DNA from: Bacillus sp. MM2020_1
Lineage (GTDB): Bacteria; Bacillota; Bacilli; Bacillales; Cytobacillaceae
Assembly: GCA_011250595.1 (NCBI GenBank)
Contig: JAANMP010000054.1
Coordinates: 1-33,945, forward strand
Length of the DNA: 33,945 bases
Reading direction: 5' to 3'
In this document: positions 32,301 through 33,945 of the stretch, piece after piece
Layout of the letters: every line of letters begins with the position of its first letter
Numbering within the stretch: the stretch's first letter is position 1
Translations under genes and position numbers: made by a program
The notes under the pieces: model-generated
The model's input: only the letters and a program-made list of their open reading frames with translations
The model's database searches: none
Told to the model about the DNA's origin: nothing

Positions 32301-33817
32301 ATTGCAGGATTCGTAACGACAGCCACACTTTCTTTAAAATAATCGGCAATATTTTTTCGTTCAGGGTTAAGCGCAGCAAGTGGGGCATCGTGGCCCAATG
32401 AACGAATTGGCTCTACACCTTTTTCTGCCATTTGCTCGATTAATTGGATATGATCGCGTTCCCAGCCAAAAGCTTTATATTGTCCATTATGGATTTTGTC
32501 AGGATAATTCATTGTAACTGTCTTACCTAATGAAGGAGGAAGAAGACGCGCCCTCACCTCGCTGAAATTTAACTTATTAGAAAAGCGAGTGTAGACCTCA
32601 TTTTGAAAACGGTCTTGTTCATATACTTCCAGCGTTTCATCGTTCCATTTAAAGCCAACCTTTTCACCTGGTGCTAAAGGCTTGGGATCGTTGACATATT
32701 CGCTCGAAGAAATGATTCCCGGTTCAGAGGAAAACAGATACGAGCTATCAATTTCAAGCATCCAAAGTGGACGGAGACCGAGAGCATCGACACTGAATAC
32801 AGCCTCATCGCCAAATCTAGAGATAATTCCTGCAGGGCCTTGGGCAAAGTGTCCCCAGGCTTCCCTCAGATAAGTATATAGATCTTGGAGATTTTCAGGA
32901 TATGCCTTAATTTCATTGATAATAGGCGGGAATAAAACATCCATTGCTTCAAATAAAGAGTAACCTTCACGGCAAATTAATGTTTCCATTGTCCGGCTTA
33001 AATCTTGAGAGTCACTGCCATCTTTGACTAGCGGCACACCAATCATTTTAGCTTCATCGCGAAGCTTTGCAATTGTATTGATCTCTCCATTATGCCCGAG
33101 AACACTGAATGGTTGGACCCGGAAAAAGCTTGAAAGTGTATTCGTAGAATAGCGATTATGACCGAGTGTCATTGTTGATGCAACAAGTGGATTTGCAAGG
33201 TCATGATAGTAACGCGGAAGAATATCCCCGGCACCCATTACCTTATAAACCACATGGTTCTGACTTAGTGAAGCGACATGGACAAGTTCGTTTGTTTCTA
33301 AATCAACTAAAGCATCGAAAAGGACCTTTGTTAATTCCTGCCCTTTTTGAGCGGAAAGACAGGCAAATTGCCAAAACACAGGATTTTCCTGAATAGCGAT
33401 TGGACCTAGAGCCGAAGTGTCGGTTACTTTATCTGTTTCATAGACTAAATCAAAGCCGTATTTCTCTAACTTGTTTATTAATTCTTGTTTCGTAGTCTTC
33501 CAGTTTGCTTTTTGGCTAATAAAAACATGACCAACAGCAAATTCTTCTTTTTCAGCAAGTGTTGGTTCCTGACCAGCCTGGAGCAATTTTTCCTTCCAAA
33601 GTGCAACAGGGATATCCGTATGAATACCGACGCCATCGCCTTCTCCGTTAATAAAACCAGCGCGATGATTCATTGTTACTAAAGCGTTTATACAATCAAA
33701 AATATTTTTTCTAGTTGGACGCTTTGATTTTTCAAGACATGCGACAATCCCGCAGGCATCATGTTCTTGTTTGTGGAAATCTTTGAATAGGGAAGGGGTC
33801 CATTTTTGTGTCATCAT
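29345..33817 (-). CDS. gltB: Glutamate synthase-type large protein (GltB-like)
   Basis: A ~1490-aa protein with the glutamate synthase large-chain order. A class II glutamine amidotransferase starts at Cys22 in HDACGIVA after a short propeptide (GHNRYSTN, HNGEIN, DGSDSQDL follow). A central domain comes next, then an FMN (beta/alpha)8 synthase domain (~780-1180) with GAKPGEGGHLPGSKV, HDIYSIEDLAQ and GFDGGTGAARI. The 3Fe-4S loop CTTCRGCHLDTC keeps C-X5-C-X4-C with one extra Cys, and a C-terminal GXGXG beta-helix follows. It diverges clearly from my memory of canonical B. subtilis GltA. No NADPH small-subunit gene follows; upstream lies outside the window. Start: ATG 33817 (next codon also ATG); TTG 33832 is less likely. 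Confidence 0.85.
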   Translation of the reverse strand: MMTQKWTPSLFKDFHKQEHDACGIVACLEKSKRPTRKNIFDCINALVTMNHRAGFINGEGDGVGIHTDIPVALWKEKLLQAGQEPTLAEKEEFAVGHVFISQKANWKTTKQELINKLEKYGFDLVYETDKVTDTSALGPIAIQENPVFWQFACLSAQKGQELTKVLFDALVDLETNELVHVASLSQNHVVYKVMGAGDILPRYYHDLANPLVASTMTLGHNRYSTNTLSSFFRVQPFSVLGHNGEINTIAKLRDEAKMIGVPLVKDGSDSQDLSRTMETLICREGYSLFEAMDVLFPPIINEIKAYPENLQDLYTYLREAWGHFAQGPAGIISRFGDEAVFSVDALGLRPLWMLEIDSSYLFSSEPGIISSSEYVNDPKPLAPGEKVGFKWNDETLEVYEQDRFQNEVYTRFSNKLNFSEVRARLLPPSLGKTVTMNYPDKIHNGQYKAFGWERDHIQLIEQMAEKGVEPIRSLGHDAPLAALNPERKNIADYFKESVAVVTNPAIDRDRETEHFSTRVIIGKRPTLFNKENSETVIELTTPLLLEGKAGYILSESLGQPSFDQVVHHFQEQKLVTFISTTFKKEEKLEHALERLATEAVQAVQAGKTLLVLDDATAHQEDSYWIDPHLVTSAIDQALVKAEIRRDCSLVLRSGAIRSLHDMITAFGLGADLISPYYMFLTVLDETTKPLTNLYSALTKGLEKVISTIGIHELRGYGRLFSSIGLHEEIANLLNIVNFFGSKELETDFEAMKLDALSRAEDYHNEKERVGKTFHLFPRIWKAIGEVAATGEYSSYRDKISEQETENPTTIRHLIQLKKSSKSLTPAEVDLRVGDHDLPFLISSMSFGSQNETAFRAYAEGADRLNMVSLNGEGGEIKDMLGKYPKTRGQQIASGRFGVNAELLNSSNLLEIKIGQGAKPGEGGHLPGSKVTAKVAEARNATLGSDLISPSNNHDIYSIEDLAQMILELKTANDQAKIAVKVPVVPNIGTIAVGIAKAGADIITLSGFDGGTGAARIHALQHVGLPVEIGVKAAHNALLESGLRHKVEIWADGGMKSAMDVMKIMLLGANRVGFGTLSMLAIGCTTCRGCHLDTCHVGIATQIESEAQAKEHGLRRFVPRQLELAVQGIMNLFTAFGTELKTIAASVGIRNLQDAVGRSDLLEQMKGQGQLSLSYLLKPLEISQFAITNASKSIEEVQMQVAVGAEYLDGSVDQLHSSREFASVTSEQRVLGSRVSCHRVRGRLDGSYKQLPSVQLKYKGGSIPGNGLGAYNSEGIDITVNGGGQDGVGKTSFGGNIYILKSKGKDGQYYNGSVGKGFGYGAQKGLLVAQGNADARAGIRLSGADLIIGGAVKKPLPEKEAGNIGSNANIKGFAFEYMTNGRGLVLGDPGPWICAGMTGGVVYIRQQPDMGLTKDAIQRRIAKGAKVSVVDLNEKGKQDINELLTKYTDLLEQNGQADEANQLRALLTDLESQFVQVLPVKEQADPSVSTE

Positions 33818-33820
33818 ATT

Positions 33821-33860
33821 AGGCTTTAGCAAATTTCTGCTAAGGCCTCTTTCACCTCCT
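33821..33860 (-). promoter_or_regulatory. Leader hairpin between Shine-Dalgarno and start codon of gltB
   Basis: On the minus strand AGGAGG (33860-33855) is 37 bases from the ATG at 33817, too far for direct use. Between them GGCCTTAGCA (33846-33837) pairs with TGCTAAAGCC (33830-33821) in nine pairs with one C-A mismatch, loop GAAATT. Folding removes 26 bases and leaves 11 between ribosome site and start, close to a workable distance. Confidence 0.55.
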
Positions 33861-33913
33861 ATGAAACTTAAAGTTTATGAATATAGTATTTGTTTGTAGT
33901 TTGTACTCGGTTG

Positions 33914-33937
33914 TTACTTTAACGAGGTATAAAGTAA
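33914..33937. repeat. Inverted repeat upstream of gltB (possible operator)
   Basis: TTACTTTA (33914-33921) and TAAAGTAA (33930-33937) are exact inverted copies around an 8 bp centre, ~100 bp upstream of the gene. A second palindrome AAACTT-A-AAGTTT is at 33864-33876. Either could bind a regulator; no clear promoter hexamers were found before the window ends. Confidence 0.45.
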
Positions 33938-33945
33938 AAGGGTAA

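Noticed and set aside
1..33945. tRNA, rRNA, CRISPR arrays, insertion sequences, prophage genes
   Set aside because: No cloverleaf-like sequence, repeat-spacer pattern, transposase or phage protein was seen.

Overview
The window is a chromosomal segment from a low-GC, endospore-forming Firmicute of the Bacillaceae. The evidence is TTG/GTG starts with strong AGGAGG-type ribosome sites, an S-box riboswitch, gamma-type and K-type small acid-soluble spore proteins, forespore-type promoters, and a block of genes (yfhD-yfhE-yfhF-recX-yfhH-sspK-yfhJ-yfhP-mutY-yfhS-fabL-sspE-ygaB-ygaC-ygaD-ygaE) in the order I recall from Bacillus subtilis. Protein similarity looks high but not identical to B. subtilis, so a related genus (for example a Neobacillus-like one) is likely; I cannot fix the species.

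Region 1 (1-12490) is an arginine locus. argC-argJ-argB-argD-carA-carB-argF is one tightly overlapped operon behind a good sigma-A promoter that overlaps ArgR/AhrC-like boxes. argG follows with its own -10 and operator, then argH behind an intercistronic hairpin. Together they convert glutamate to ornithine by the acetyl-recycling route (ArgJ), make a dedicated carbamoyl phosphate pool, and finish arginine.

Region 2 (12538-14124) is a transcription unit of one gene: promoter, complete SAM-I riboswitch with terminator, and a homoserine dehydrogenase, which places homoserine supply under methionine/SAM control.

Region 3 (14271-16845) holds two family-2 glycosyltransferases, the first fused to an N-terminal LamG-like lectin fold. 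Region 4 (16846-17262) has no protein gene but is the most unusual non-coding stretch: a cluster of DnaA boxes (three perfect, two with one mismatch, all in one orientation within 95 bp), then a promoter, three hairpins, a CCCCC single-stranded segment and a terminator that together look like a small regulatory RNA of about 155 nt.

Region 5 (17263-29173) is the spore/DNA-repair/lipid block. It contains small sporulation proteins (YfhD, YfhE, SspK, YfhS, SspE), RecX, MutY, the FabL enoyl-ACP reductase, the YgaC nucleotide phosphatase, the YgaD ABC exporter and the YgaE membrane protein. Genes are mostly separated by short, strong and often bidirectional terminators. Region 6 (29345-33945, minus strand) is a large glutamate synthase-type protein with no small-subunit gene downstream and an unusual leader in which a hairpin lies between the Shine-Dalgarno sequence and the start codon.

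No tRNA, rRNA, CRISPR, insertion sequence or phage gene was recognised. The best candidates for something undescribed are the small RNA at about 17101-17256 and the adjacent DnaA-box cluster.
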